From: Richelia sinica FACHB-800 | Lineage (GTDB): Bacteria; Cyanobacteriota; Cyanobacteriia; Cyanobacteriales; Nostocaceae | NCBI RefSeq assembly: GCF_014698825.1 | Contig: NZ_JACJTT010000012.1 | Coordinates: 60,088 to 124,087 of the forward strand | Reading direction: 5' to 3' | Length of the DNA stretch: 64,000 bases | Shown here: one piece after another, positions 9,164-18,269 of the stretch | Position numbering within the stretch: position 1 is the stretch's first letter | Layout: the number at the start of each line of letters is the position of its first letter | Notes under the pieces: generated by a model | Databases searched by the model: none | Seen by the model: only the letters and a program-made list of their open reading frames with translations | What the model was told of the DNA's origin: nothing | Made by a program: the position numbers and the translations under genes

Positions 9164-10654
9164 ATGGTAACAAACCTGTTGAACGATCGCTATCAAGTTA
9201 TCCGCACTCTGGGTGCTGGTGGATTTGGAGAAACATTTCTCGCGGAAGATACTTATATGCCTTCCCGTCGTCTTTGTGTGGTCAAGCAATTACGACCAAT
9301 TCAAAACAACACCCAGATTTATCAGCTTGTCCAAGAAAGATTTCAACGGGAAGCAGCTATTTTAGAAACACTTGGAGGCGCAACAGACCAAATACCTTCT
9401 TTATATGCTTACTTTTCCACTGAAGGACAATTTTATTTGGTGCAAGAGTGGATAGAAGGAGATACCTTAACAGCGAAAGTACAAAAACAGGGAATATTTA
9501 CAGAAAGTGCAGTCCAAGAAATATTAGTGAATTTATTGCTAATTCTCGAATATGTTCACTCCCAATATATTATTCACCGGGATATTAAACCAGATAATAT
9601 TATTATTCGCAAACGTGACCAGAAACCTGTATTAATTGATTTTGGTGCTGTGCGGGAATCCATGGGAACAATTGTCAATTCCCAAGGTTTACCCACCAGT
9701 TCTATTGTTATTGGTACACCTGGTTTTATGTCCAGTGAACAAGCAGCAGGACGACCAGTTTATTCGAGTGATTTATATAGTTTAGGGATGACAGCAATTT
9801 ATTTGCTGACTGGTAAACAACCCCAGGAATTAGCGACAGATTCCCATACAGCGGAAGTGATTTGGCACAACCATGCTCGCAATTTGCATCCTCTCATGGT
9901 GGAAATTATTGATAAAGCGATTTCCTATCATCCACGCGATCGCTTTCCCACCGCTAGAGGTATGTTAGAAGCTCTACAAAGTCTAGCAAGTCCTATAGCC
10001 CCTACACAAGGCTACATACCTCCAACTCTACCACCGACTCCCAACACCCCATCACGTCCCACTGTACCTGTAGATATTCAAAAATCCCATCATAATCAAA
10101 AAGGTATTCTCATTGGTGGATTAATTGCTATTGGTGGATTAATTGCCGGGGGAGTAATTAATCAAGTATTCACAAAATCACCACAAACCGCCACAAATAC
10201 AGATGTTTCTGTTTCCGTGAAACGTTCTCCAGTTGTAGATACTACTGATTCTCCCACTATTAATGCCAATTCAACTAATAATCCAGAAGACAATAAACCT
10301 GCCCAAATTAAAATTCCTGCTGATGAATCAATTACTAATTCTGTCACATCACCAGTGACACAAAATAGTGATAATAATTATTCTTGGTTATCAGAGAGAC
10401 CAGTGACAGATGCAGATTTGGCTGGAAAAACTGGCTATGAATTAGATATTATGCGAAATACAATTTTTGCTATTCATGGTCGTCAGTTTAAAACTACCGA
10501 GTTACAGGAATATTTTAATCAACAGTCTTGGTATATCCCTAAATATTCTCCAGATGAATTTCCCAATAACGCCCTTTCAGCTTTAGAACAGGTAAATGTT
10601 GACTATATTAACAAATATCAAGATAGATATAATTTAAGACATTTCAGTAAATGA
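9164..10654 (+). CDS. Membrane-anchored serine/threonine protein kinase with C-terminal YARHG domain
   Basis: Eukaryotic-type (Hanks) kinase of 496 residues. The Gly loop is LGAGGFGETF, the ATP-binding Lys lies in VVKQLRP, the catalytic loop is IIHRDIKPDN and the metal-binding motif is DFGAV. The kinase domain covers about 10-275. A Pro/Thr-rich linker leads to one membrane span at about 310-332 (GILIGGLIAIGGLIAGGVI). A Ser/Asn/Thr-rich region then precedes a C-terminal domain with AIHGRQFKTTELQEYF and WYIPKY, matching the YARHG extracellular domain thought to bind cell-wall or periplasmic ligands. The kinase should face the cytoplasm and YARHG the periplasm. It is 9 bp upstream of the SRPBCC gene, so the two probably form an operon. 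Confidence 0.92.
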   Translation: MVTNLLNDRYQVIRTLGAGGFGETFLAEDTYMPSRRLCVVKQLRPIQNNTQIYQLVQERFQREAAILETLGGATDQIPSLYAYFSTEGQFYLVQEWIEGDTLTAKVQKQGIFTESAVQEILVNLLLILEYVHSQYIIHRDIKPDNIIIRKRDQKPVLIDFGAVRESMGTIVNSQGLPTSSIVIGTPGFMSSEQAAGRPVYSSDLYSLGMTAIYLLTGKQPQELATDSHTAEVIWHNHARNLHPLMVEIIDKAISYHPRDRFPTARGMLEALQSLASPIAPTQGYIPPTLPPTPNTPSRPTVPVDIQKSHHNQKGILIGGLIAIGGLIAGGVINQVFTKSPQTATNTDVSVSVKRSPVVDTTDSPTINANSTNNPEDNKPAQIKIPADESITNSVTSPVTQNSDNNYSWLSERPVTDADLAGKTGYELDIMRNTIFAIHGRQFKTTELQEYFNQQSWYIPKYSPDEFPNNALSALEQVNVDYINKYQDRYNLRHFSK

Positions 10655-10663
10655 ATTTTTATT

Positions 10664-11128
10664 ATGACTAAATACAACTTTATCACCACTTGGATTATTG
10701 AAGCACCTAGAGAAAAAGTATGGTCAGCAATTATTAACTATCCAACTTGGCCAAGCTGGTGGAAATATGTAAAAAGCGTAATTCCTGTCCAAGAATCACA
10801 CCGCTTTACCTGGACAACACCTCTTTTGTATCAACTGGCTTTTGATAGTCAAATCACGCGAATTGAACCACCAAAGTTGATGGAATTAGTTGCTAAAGGA
10901 GATGTAGACGGCATAGGTTTGTGGGAACTGGAGTCGGTAGAAACAGGAACTTTAGTACGCTATACCTGGACTGTCGAAACTACAAAACTTTGGATGAATA
11001 TTTTAGCTTTATTGATCCGTCCTTTGATGGAATGGAATCATAATGTGATTATGCAAGAGGGTGGAGAAGCATTAGCACGACTTTTGGATGCTAAATTGAT
11101 TTCTGCACAAGCTGGAAATAAATTTTGA
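10664..11128 (+). CDS. SRPBCC (START/polyketide-cyclase-like) domain protein
   Basis: Protein of 154 residues with the SRPBCC pattern: an N-terminal beta strand and helix with IEAPREKVWSAIINYPTWPSWW, a central antiparallel sheet, and a long C-terminal helix (about 105-148). Members bind hydrophobic ligands in a central cavity; the ligand here cannot be inferred. No signal peptide is visible. It lies 9 bp after a kinase gene and 93 bp before a second, related kinase, so it could be a substrate or ligand-binding partner in that signalling group. That is inference from position. Confidence 0.75.
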   Translation: MTKYNFITTWIIEAPREKVWSAIINYPTWPSWWKYVKSVIPVQESHRFTWTTPLLYQLAFDSQITRIEPPKLMELVAKGDVDGIGLWELESVETGTLVRYTWTVETTKLWMNILALLIRPLMEWNHNVIMQEGGEALARLLDAKLISAQAGNKF

Positions 11129-11221
11129 GCAAAATCTGTCAGTAACGGGATATACTCAGCCCTTCTGTCCGTCAGAGAATTATGATGTACAGTTGGAAAG
11201 GGCGATCGCGTTTAACCTTTC

Positions 11222-13063
11222 ATGACCACAAAGCTGCTAAACAATCGTTATCAAGTTATCCAAGTCCTTGGTGCAGGTGGGTTTGGGGAAACCTTTCTCG
11301 CAGAAGATACCCACATGCCTTCCCGTCGTCGCTGTGTGATTAAGCAACTTAAACCGATTAGTAATGATCCACAAACCTATCAAATCATTCAACAAAGATT
11401 TGAACGGGAAGCAGCCACATTAGAGGTTTTAGGCGAAAGTAGTGACCAAATTCCTAAACTCTATGCTTATTTTTCGGAGAATGGCCAATTTTATCTGGTG
11501 CAAGAATGGATTCACGGTCAAACTCTGACTAAGGTGATTCAATCACAAGGCAGATTAAATGAAAATACTGTTAGAGCGATTCTCTTAAGTTTGCTGCATG
11601 TTTTAGATTATGTTCACAGCAAAGGCATTATTCACCGGGATATTAAACCAGATAACATTATTCTGCGCTCTCAAGACAATAAGCCTGTATTAATTGATTT
11701 TGGTGCAGTCAAAGAAACCATCCGCACCGTAGTTAATCCTTCCGGCCATCCTACCCAATCTCTAGTCATTGGCACTCCTGGATATATGCCCAGTGAACAA
11801 GCCATAGGCCGCCCAGTTTATGCTACTGATATTTATAGTTTAGGATTAACTGCCATTTATCTACTTACGGGTAAATATCCCCAGGAATTAGATACTGACC
11901 CCCACACCGGACAAATTCTCTGGCAACAATACGCTGCGGGTGTTTCACCTCAATTAGTCAAGGTACTTAATCAAGCCATTGAACCCCGCACAGGCGATCG
12001 CTTCAGTACCGCCAGCAAGATGTTGCAAATATTACAAGTAGCTAGTGCCACTGCACCACCATCTATTGCTACTACTCCCACCATTAACTTTAGCCCTCCA
12101 ACCCCCACAGTTGCACCCACACAACCCATAGCTTCCCCCTCACCTCGTGCCGTTATCAAAGAACCTAAATATCTGGAAACCTGGCAAAAGCCATCTCTGA
12201 TTATTGGTAGCGTGTTAGTTGGGGTTTTTATTGGTGCAATGGCTATTTCTAAAATTATTCCCCAGCCTCAACGTAGTGCATCTATTACAACTACTCCCAC
12301 TGTCACACCGGAGTCAGAACCTGCTACTAGCTTACCCACCAATTCACCGGAAGTTGTAGAACCGATTCCTTCACCAGTACAGTCCACTGCACCCCAAACA
12401 CAGGTCAATACAGCTACTTTACCGGAAGAATCAACTTCCTCGGCCGCATCTACACCAATTCCCTCTCCAGAACCCATCACAGAACCTACTCCCACTCCAT
12501 CAGTTATAGCTACACCAGAACTGCAAACATCAGAAACTCCTACTAGTGCAGAAACACCGAATGTCCAGATAAATCCTCCGCAGAAAAAACAGAAAATACG
12601 CGATCGCATTATTAACAAAGTTAACCAACGTGTCCCCGCATTTCCTACAGGTACATCTAGAAGTACCGTAGAAGAGAAACTGGGAGCACCAAAGCGAGAT
12701 TTAAGAGGTTTATGGGGTAGCACCCGTGCAGTCACCTACAAAATCGTCCCCAACAAAATTGACGTAGGCTATTTATTTGACCGTGAAACCGGACGACTAC
12801 GGCAAACGGAAGCGGCTTTTGCTCAATCAGTTAACCCGCAACTAATGCAAAACACCCTTAATGGCATGTTGAATGGTCAAGCGACCGCAGAAATTCAACA
12901 GGGACTGCAAAGAGTCCAACAAGGGGAAACCGACAATTTTACTTTTCGTCAAGGTGGTGTCAAAGGCCAAATTGTTCGGCAAGAATGTGATTTTATTTAT
13001 ATTAGTATTTGGGAATCAGATTTACATGATTTTGTCAACCCTGCCAGCGCCAAACAATGTTGA
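11222..13063 (+). CDS. Membrane-anchored serine/threonine protein kinase, Pro/Thr-rich linker
   Basis: Hanks-type kinase of 613 residues, clearly a paralogue of the kinase at 9164-10654 (almost identical Gly loop, IIHRDIKPDNIILR and DFGAVKET). The kinase domain covers about 10-275. A Pro/Thr-rich stretch precedes a membrane span at about 325-345 (LIIGSVLVGVFIGAMAI), and a long Thr/Pro/Ser/Glu-rich spacer runs to about 455. The C-terminal 155 residues form a separate domain (VPAFPTGTSRSTVEEKLGAP, then a Gln-rich helix and QECDFIYISIWES) that recurs behind cyanobacterial kinases and has no name I can give. The two kinases share N-terminal halves but differ outside the membrane, which suggests duplication followed by a sensor-domain swap. 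Confidence 0.9.
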   Translation: MTTKLLNNRYQVIQVLGAGGFGETFLAEDTHMPSRRRCVIKQLKPISNDPQTYQIIQQRFEREAATLEVLGESSDQIPKLYAYFSENGQFYLVQEWIHGQTLTKVIQSQGRLNENTVRAILLSLLHVLDYVHSKGIIHRDIKPDNIILRSQDNKPVLIDFGAVKETIRTVVNPSGHPTQSLVIGTPGYMPSEQAIGRPVYATDIYSLGLTAIYLLTGKYPQELDTDPHTGQILWQQYAAGVSPQLVKVLNQAIEPRTGDRFSTASKMLQILQVASATAPPSIATTPTINFSPPTPTVAPTQPIASPSPRAVIKEPKYLETWQKPSLIIGSVLVGVFIGAMAISKIIPQPQRSASITTTPTVTPESEPATSLPTNSPEVVEPIPSPVQSTAPQTQVNTATLPEESTSSAASTPIPSPEPITEPTPTPSVIATPELQTSETPTSAETPNVQINPPQKKQKIRDRIINKVNQRVPAFPTGTSRSTVEEKLGAPKRDLRGLWGSTRAVTYKIVPNKIDVGYLFDRETGRLRQTEAAFAQSVNPQLMQNTLNGMLNGQATAEIQQGLQRVQQGETDNFTFRQGGVKGQIVRQECDFIYISIWESDLHDFVNPASAKQC

Positions 13064-13437
13064 AAAATTCCGAATCAAATATTAAGATTTACAAATTTTG
13101 GTAAATTTTCTTTTTCCCTCCATTTTCACCTTTGTTCCCTCCCCCACCTGGTTTCTTTGAGTATTTATTCCTAAAAATAGGGTGTTTCGAGTGCGACAAT
13201 GAAGCAAAAAATACAAAAAATCCTGAAATCTATATAAATTAATGGTTTCATCTATCCACTTCAGGCTACAACAATTTAGAATGATTCATTGAAAAGTCGA
13301 GCCAATGGGATGTACAGCGATTTTAAGTGTAAATGCTCCCAAGGATCGATTTTTGTATTTCTGCAAACAGAGATTTACGTAAAGATGCGATTGGGTGCAT
13401 CTTGAAATAATCTCTAATAAATCTCAAGGAGTTTGAC
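13064..13437. other. Intergenic region upstream of the HU gene
   Basis: This 374 bp, pyrimidine-rich then AT-rich spacer separates the second kinase from the HU gene. It should carry the HU promoter. A clear ribosome binding site (AGGAG, 7 bases before ATG 13438) ends it. No other feature was seen. Confidence 0.5.
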
Positions 13438-13722
13438 ATGAACAAAGGCGAATTAGTTGATGCAGTGGCTGAAAAGGCTAGTGTGACTAAAAAACAAGCT
13501 GATGCAGTCTTAACTGCGGCACTAGAAACGATTATCGAGGCAGTTTCCTCTGGTGATAAAGTAACTTTGGTAGGATTTGGCTCCTTTGAGTCACGGGAAC
13601 GCAAGGCTCGCGAAGGTCGCAACCCCAAAACCAATGAAAAAATGGAAATTCCTGCGACTAAAGTTCCTGCTTTCTCCGCTGGGAAACTTTTTAGAGAAAG
13701 AGTAGCACCCCCAAAATCTTAG
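13438..13722 (+). CDS. hup: HU-family nucleoid DNA-binding protein
   Basis: Histone-like protein of 94 residues that dimerises and bends DNA. The sequence begins MNKGELVDAVAEKASVTKKQ, as in cyanobacterial HU. The DNA-binding arm carries GFGSFESRERKAREGRNPKT with the conserved Pro of the N-P tip, and the C-terminus has FSAGKLFRERV. The length is normal for HU. A strong ribosome binding site precedes the start. In Anabaena the HU homologue HanA is required for heterocyst differentiation, which is known biology of the family, not something this sequence shows. The next gene starts 26 bp downstream, so read-through into the decarboxylase is possible. Confidence 0.95.
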   Translation: MNKGELVDAVAEKASVTKKQADAVLTAALETIIEAVSSGDKVTLVGFGSFESRERKAREGRNPKTNEKMEIPATKVPAFSAGKLFRERVAPPKS

Positions 13723-13748
13723 GTTCTGCTCTAAGGACGCTGTTTTCG

Positions 13749-14876
13749 ATGAATCAACAGGCACATGGGGGCAATTTAGCTTGGGCAGCAGCACTGGCTG
13801 GCTGTTCCCCTAGTGCTATTCTGGATTTTTCCGCCAGTATTAGTCCGTTGGGACCACCCAGCAGTGTTATTTCTGCCATTGTGTCCCAGTTTGACAATCT
13901 CAGAAATTATCCAGACCCAAATTATAGTGAACTGAGACTTGCTCTCAGTCACTTCCATCAACTACCTGTGGAGTGGATTCTGCCTGGTAATGGTTCAGCA
14001 GAATTATTGACTCTAGTGGGTAGAGATTTATCGGCATTAGCCGCAACAGTTTTATTAACTCCAGCTTTTGGCGATTATTACCGCACTTTAGCGGCATACA
14101 ATGCTACAGTGCTGGAGTTTCCCCTGGATTTAACAACAGGTGAGAGGAGACAGGAGGAAGGGGCTGATTCTGTGATTAGGGGGGAAATCAAAACGGTCAC
14201 AGATCAACCATTCCCGCTTCTCCATTTTCCTATCCCTGAAGGTTGCGGATTATTGTTGAATAATCCCCATAATCCTACGGGCAAATTATTTGTACGGGAC
14301 TCTCTTGTGCCTTTACTGGAAAGGTTTGCTGTGGTGGTGGTAGATGAAGCGTTTATGGACTTTTTGCCTCCTGAACAGGAACAAAGTTTGCTGGGATTGG
14401 TGCAAGAATATGCCAATTTGGTGATATTACGATCGCTCACCAAGTTTTATAGTCTACCGGGCTTAAGATTAGGGTATGCGATCGCTCATCCAGATCGTTT
14501 GTCTCGATGGCAATCATGGCGTGACCCTTGGCCTGTCAACAACCTAGCAGCAGCAGCAGCCATAGCAGCCATCCAGGATCAGGATTTTCAGGCTCAAACT
14601 TGGCAATGGCTACCAACAGCCCGTAATCACCTTTTTCATGGGTTAGCGGGCATTTCTGGACTACAACCCCAACCAAGTGCAGCGAATTTTTTCCTAGTGG
14701 AATCCCAACACCCGACTTCTGATCTACAACAGAAATTACTACAACAACATCAGATTCTCATTCGTGATTGTCTCAGTTTTAAAGAATTAGGCGATCGCTT
14801 TTTCCGGGTAGCTGTCCGTTCCCAATCAGATAATCAACGTCTGATTACCGCCCTAAAAGCAGTTTTGAGCGCATAA
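13749..14876 (+). CDS. cobD: Threonine-phosphate decarboxylase (cobalamin side chain), PLP-dependent
   Basis: Fold-type I aminotransferase-like enzyme of 375 residues, predicted to decarboxylate L-threonine-O-3-phosphate to (R)-1-amino-2-propanol phosphate for the nucleotide loop of vitamin B12. The start HGGNLAWAAALAGCSPS and DFSASISPLGPP are hallmarks of CobC/CobD decarboxylases as opposed to histidinol-phosphate aminotransferases. PLP contacts are visible: LLNNPHNPTGK, VVDEAFMDF and the Schiff-base lysine K232 in SLTKFYSLPGLRLGY. An insertion at about 133-155 (TGERRQEEGADSVI) is not expected from the family and may be a variable loop. A histidinol-phosphate aminotransferase is the main alternative and is less likely given the N-terminus. 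Confidence 0.88.
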   Translation: MNQQAHGGNLAWAAALAGCSPSAILDFSASISPLGPPSSVISAIVSQFDNLRNYPDPNYSELRLALSHFHQLPVEWILPGNGSAELLTLVGRDLSALAATVLLTPAFGDYYRTLAAYNATVLEFPLDLTTGERRQEEGADSVIRGEIKTVTDQPFPLLHFPIPEGCGLLLNNPHNPTGKLFVRDSLVPLLERFAVVVVDEAFMDFLPPEQEQSLLGLVQEYANLVILRSLTKFYSLPGLRLGYAIAHPDRLSRWQSWRDPWPVNNLAAAAAIAAIQDQDFQAQTWQWLPTARNHLFHGLAGISGLQPQPSAANFFLVESQHPTSDLQQKLLQQHQILIRDCLSFKELGDRFFRVAVRSQSDNQRLITALKAVLSA

Positions 14877-14923
14877 TTAGCAAGTTTATTTAGATATTTT
14901 TTATTTTTAATTTTCCCTAACCA

Positions 14924-16372
14924 ATGCCAAATGACCATGATTTAGTAATTATTGGTGGTAGTCTTGCTGGATACCAGGCCGCCCTAGCTGCAACGGAACT
15001 AGGAGCAAAAGTAGCTCTAGTAGAACCCCAAGCCCATTATGAGATTAATTACCATCACGTGCTGCGAGGAGTTGGGAAAATCACCAATTACTCGCGACTA
15101 GGGGCAAATATAGGGCTAGACTACTCACAATTAGCTGCTAAATCACACTTATCTGACCATTGGCAAGAAACTATACTTTATGCCCGGAGTGTAGCTGCCA
15201 ATCTGATTGAACAGCATTCATTAGCTAATTTAGCCGCTCACGGTGTAGATATTATTTTGGGTAGCGGTGAATTTCAGACCTCTCCCCAATTAGGCTTTAA
15301 AGTTAATCAACGGCTATTACAAGGACGCATTTACTTACTGGCTTGTGGTTCCCGTCCAGCCATTCCAGACATTGACGGACTAGAAAAAACTGGCTACCTG
15401 ACCCTAGAAAATATTTGGCCATATCTCAGTCAAAAACATCCACCAGGCAATTTAGTGATTTTAGGTGGTGTTCCTCAAAGTTTAGAAATTGCCCAAACCC
15501 TGGCATATTTTGGCTATAAAATCACTCTCATTTGCGATCAAACTCATCTTTCCAAATATCTTGAGCCAGAAATTAGCCAACTATTAATTGCTCAGTTAGA
15601 AGCTGATGGAGTCACAGTTCTCAACGATATAGAAGTTACACAGGTGCGGCAAATTGGTGATAAAAAATGGCTCCAAGCTGGAGATAAAGCCATGGAAACT
15701 GAAGAAATTATTATTGCTACAGGACAACAACCAAATGTTAGTTCCCTGAATTTAAGCACAGTTGGTGTAAAATACAATTCCCGGCGCATTTTTGTCAATG
15801 AGCATCTACAAACCACCAACCAGCGAATTTATGCTTGTGGAGACATTATAGGTGGTTATAGCCTAACGAATATCGCCAACTATGAAGCATATACCGCTAT
15901 TCACAATGCCCTATTTTTACCCCAAACTAAAATTAATTATCAATGTCTTCCTTGGGTAATTTCTACTCAGCCAATGGCGGCAAAAGTCGGTTTAACAGCA
16001 GCCCAAGCCAACCAACGATATGATAAAAGTCGAATTTTCATTTGCAAACAATATTATAAATCTTTAACTACAGCCCAGATGCACAATGAAATTACGGGCA
16101 TTTGTAAATTAGTAGTTTTAGAAAGCGGTGAAATTTTAGGGTGTTCTATCTTTGGGGCAGAAGCGGGAGAGTTAATTAATATTATTGCTTTGGCAATGTC
16201 CAAACAAGTGAAAGTGAATGATTTAGTAAATTTAGCACCTGCCTATCCTGGCTTTGGAGAAATTTTGTCCCAAACTGCTAGAGAATGGCACAAACAAAAA
16301 CTACATCAAAACCATTTACTACAAGAATTAATCCAAAGTTTTTTACATTTTCGTCGTGATTGGAATTGGTAG
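14924..16372 (+). CDS. FAD/NAD(P)-dependent oxidoreductase, lipoamide-dehydrogenase-like without redox cysteines
   Basis: Two-dinucleotide-binding-domain flavoprotein of 482 residues. The FAD motif is IIGGSLAGYQAA (about 8-19), the NAD(P) motif is LVILGGVPQSLEIA, and the second FAD motif is IYACGDIIGG. The C-terminal dimerisation domain (about 345-460) resembles lipoamide dehydrogenase. The redox-active Cys-x4-Cys that should follow the FAD motif is absent (the region reads YEINYHHVLRGVGKI). The C-terminal His-Pro-x4-Glu catalytic motif is replaced by APAYPGFGE. It therefore cannot work as a classical disulfide reductase. The electron acceptor is unknown. It lies 47 bp after the decarboxylase gene on the same strand. 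Confidence 0.82.
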   Translation: MPNDHDLVIIGGSLAGYQAALAATELGAKVALVEPQAHYEINYHHVLRGVGKITNYSRLGANIGLDYSQLAAKSHLSDHWQETILYARSVAANLIEQHSLANLAAHGVDIILGSGEFQTSPQLGFKVNQRLLQGRIYLLACGSRPAIPDIDGLEKTGYLTLENIWPYLSQKHPPGNLVILGGVPQSLEIAQTLAYFGYKITLICDQTHLSKYLEPEISQLLIAQLEADGVTVLNDIEVTQVRQIGDKKWLQAGDKAMETEEIIIATGQQPNVSSLNLSTVGVKYNSRRIFVNEHLQTTNQRIYACGDIIGGYSLTNIANYEAYTAIHNALFLPQTKINYQCLPWVISTQPMAAKVGLTAAQANQRYDKSRIFICKQYYKSLTTAQMHNEITGICKLVVLESGEILGCSIFGAEAGELINIIALAMSKQVKVNDLVNLAPAYPGFGEILSQTAREWHKQKLHQNHLLQELIQSFLHFRRDWNW

Positions 16373-16381
16373 TAAAAGGTG

Positions 16382-16406
16382 ACAGTAAATATTTTGATAT
16401 TACTGT
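16382..16406. terminator. Hairpin between convergent flavoprotein and DUF3685 genes
   Basis: Inverted repeat ACAGTAAATAT / ATATTACTGT with one bulged base and a TTTG loop, followed on the plus strand by TTTTCTC. It lies between two convergent stop codons and overlaps the last bases of the minus-strand gene, so it probably terminates transcription from the plus strand. Confidence 0.6.
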
Positions 16407-18163
16407 TTTCTCTCATTATCTCTTCGCCATTTCTGATCTGTGAAAGAGGCGCTACCAATACCTTGCAGAATCCCACGACCAATTAAACCTATACCCCGAC
16501 CTACCACTTGGGTGAGAATAAAAACGATGCCATTTCCTAATAAAGCTAAGAGGGATTGGAGACGAGGTGCGATCGCATCCCGAAATTCTAGCAGTAATGT
16601 CACCCCTAAAGGTATTCCTGACAACTGGGCTAATTCTTGGTTTCTGGGAGCGTAAATTGATATTTTTGCTAAACCACGGGGTGCAAACACAAATAAATCA
16701 TAGCGACTTTCAAAGATTGCCTGTGGTTCAGCCACAGAGTTATTTAATCGATATTTCCAAGACAGACTATTTCTAAATTTTTCTATTTCTCTAGTAGAAA
16801 TTATTTGCCTGTCGTAAAATTCTTGTTTAATAGTTTCTATATCAGCTAAATAGTTTAATAGAGGTTGAACTACACAGTTACCAATTTGGATTACTAGGTT
16901 TTCTAAAATAACTGATGCCTGGTCTTGTGCTTCTTTGCTACCTGCCTTATAGGAATTATTATCTACATTCAAATCCTGTTGTAAGAGCAGATAATTAATT
17001 AATTCTGCCACCAAAGGTATCTTTTCAATGATTTGTAGTTCTAGGTCAGATAATTTACTTAATAAAAAATCAGCTATTTCTATGTTTTCTCCACCAATTT
17101 TTATTTTGTTGCTATTGCCAAAAAAATCGGCTACAGATAATTTCCAAATATTAATTAACATCAAATTAATCAGCTTATTTAGTGACTGAATTTCTAAATT
17201 CATGATTCTCAGTCTATCTAGTTCTTGCTCAAAATTTTGAATTATTATATATAATAACTCTCTCTTTTTATCTTCTCGTAAAATATCTATTTCTAAAGGT
17301 ACTTCAGTCAGATTTTGTAAAGTAAACTGAAGTTTTTGTATACAAGATGTCAATAATGTGGATTGCAGATTATTCAAAGACAGTTGCGGTGCTCTAGCAG
17401 ACATCAATGATAAATCTGATTGATTCACGATTGTTTGATCAGTCATAACAGGTGTAGGTATCCGATAAGTTGGTTGTAATGCTTGCCTTTCTTGTCCTGT
17501 TAATAAAATATGATTGAGGAACCATTTAGCTGTTAACAGTTCTCGCTGCTGTCCAGCCAAAATTGCCCTTTCTAATAATGGTATTCCTGGTATTTGTAAC
17601 TGTTGAGTGACAGCCTGGAGTTTAGTATCAATGTAACCCACACTGGAAAAACGTAAGTTATGCCTTAGTTGAGCAAAAGGTAGAGGAGAATTAACAGTTT
17701 GATTGTCACCAAACCAAACACGATTGCCATTAGCAACTTCTTGGATAATTGTTACTAATTCTTCAGTGTCTATACCTTTAGGACAATAACCTTCTATACC
17801 CGTAGCTTTTGCTGCCGATAATAATTTTGATTCAGTGAGAGAACTTAGGAGTAAAATTGGTAAATTAGGGTATAAATTTTTTAATTGCTGACAAAATTGC
17901 AAGCTTTGTAGTTGGGACTGTTGAGTGCGTCCGTTACCTAATTCCAAAACAATCAAATTGACTGAATTCGAGTCAAATATGGCTGTTTCCTGCAAAATTT
18001 TCAGGGCTGCGGTGTCTGTAGCTACATCAGCAAGGATTTGTAGGTGCGGGATTGTTTCTAATGTTACCCTTAATCCGAGCCGAAATATGGGATCTGGTTC
18101 GATTAAAATGATTTTTAACGGAATACTACGCATATTATGCTCAAAATACAGAGAAAGTGTCAC
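16400..18163 (-). CDS. Receiver-like domain plus DUF3685 (Ycf55-like) protein
   Basis: Protein of 587 residues. Residues about 15-140 form a receiver-like domain: IILIEPDPIFRLGLR keeps an acidic pocket, but the usual phospho-Asp is E74 (LIVLELGNG) and the conserved Lys lies in CPKGID. The remaining about 440 residues match the cyanobacterial/plastid DUF3685 (Ycf55-like) type, largely helical, ending in a Gly-rich amphipathic tail (VVGRGIGLIGRGILQGIG). Glu in place of Asp can mimic a permanently phosphorylated receiver, so this may be a constitutive or non-phosphorylated output protein. An internal ATG at residue 11 (MRSIPLK, 18133) is an equally good start. No function is established for DUF3685. 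Confidence 0.8.
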   Translation of the reverse strand: MTLSLYFEHNMRSIPLKIILIEPDPIFRLGLRVTLETIPHLQILADVATDTAALKILQETAIFDSNSVNLIVLELGNGRTQQSQLQSLQFCQQLKNLYPNLPILLLSSLTESKLLSAAKATGIEGYCPKGIDTEELVTIIQEVANGNRVWFGDNQTVNSPLPFAQLRHNLRFSSVGYIDTKLQAVTQQLQIPGIPLLERAILAGQQRELLTAKWFLNHILLTGQERQALQPTYRIPTPVMTDQTIVNQSDLSLMSARAPQLSLNNLQSTLLTSCIQKLQFTLQNLTEVPLEIDILREDKKRELLYIIIQNFEQELDRLRIMNLEIQSLNKLINLMLINIWKLSVADFFGNSNKIKIGGENIEIADFLLSKLSDLELQIIEKIPLVAELINYLLLQQDLNVDNNSYKAGSKEAQDQASVILENLVIQIGNCVVQPLLNYLADIETIKQEFYDRQIISTREIEKFRNSLSWKYRLNNSVAEPQAIFESRYDLFVFAPRGLAKISIYAPRNQELAQLSGIPLGVTLLLEFRDAIAPRLQSLLALLGNGIVFILTQVVGRGIGLIGRGILQGIGSASFTDQKWRRDNERKQ

Positions 18164-18269
18164 ATCGTAAATACTGCATGACTACCTAGCTGGTTTACAC
18201 TCATTGTTACCTGTTTTAATGCAATCTATCGACAATTATTGTCTTTAACAGCCATTCCTTGGTAATTAA

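Noticed and set aside
12268..12735. 155-residue minus-strand ORF
   Set aside because: It lies antisense to the Pro/Thr-rich linker of a clear kinase gene; its Gly/Val/Ser richness is just the complement of that linker.
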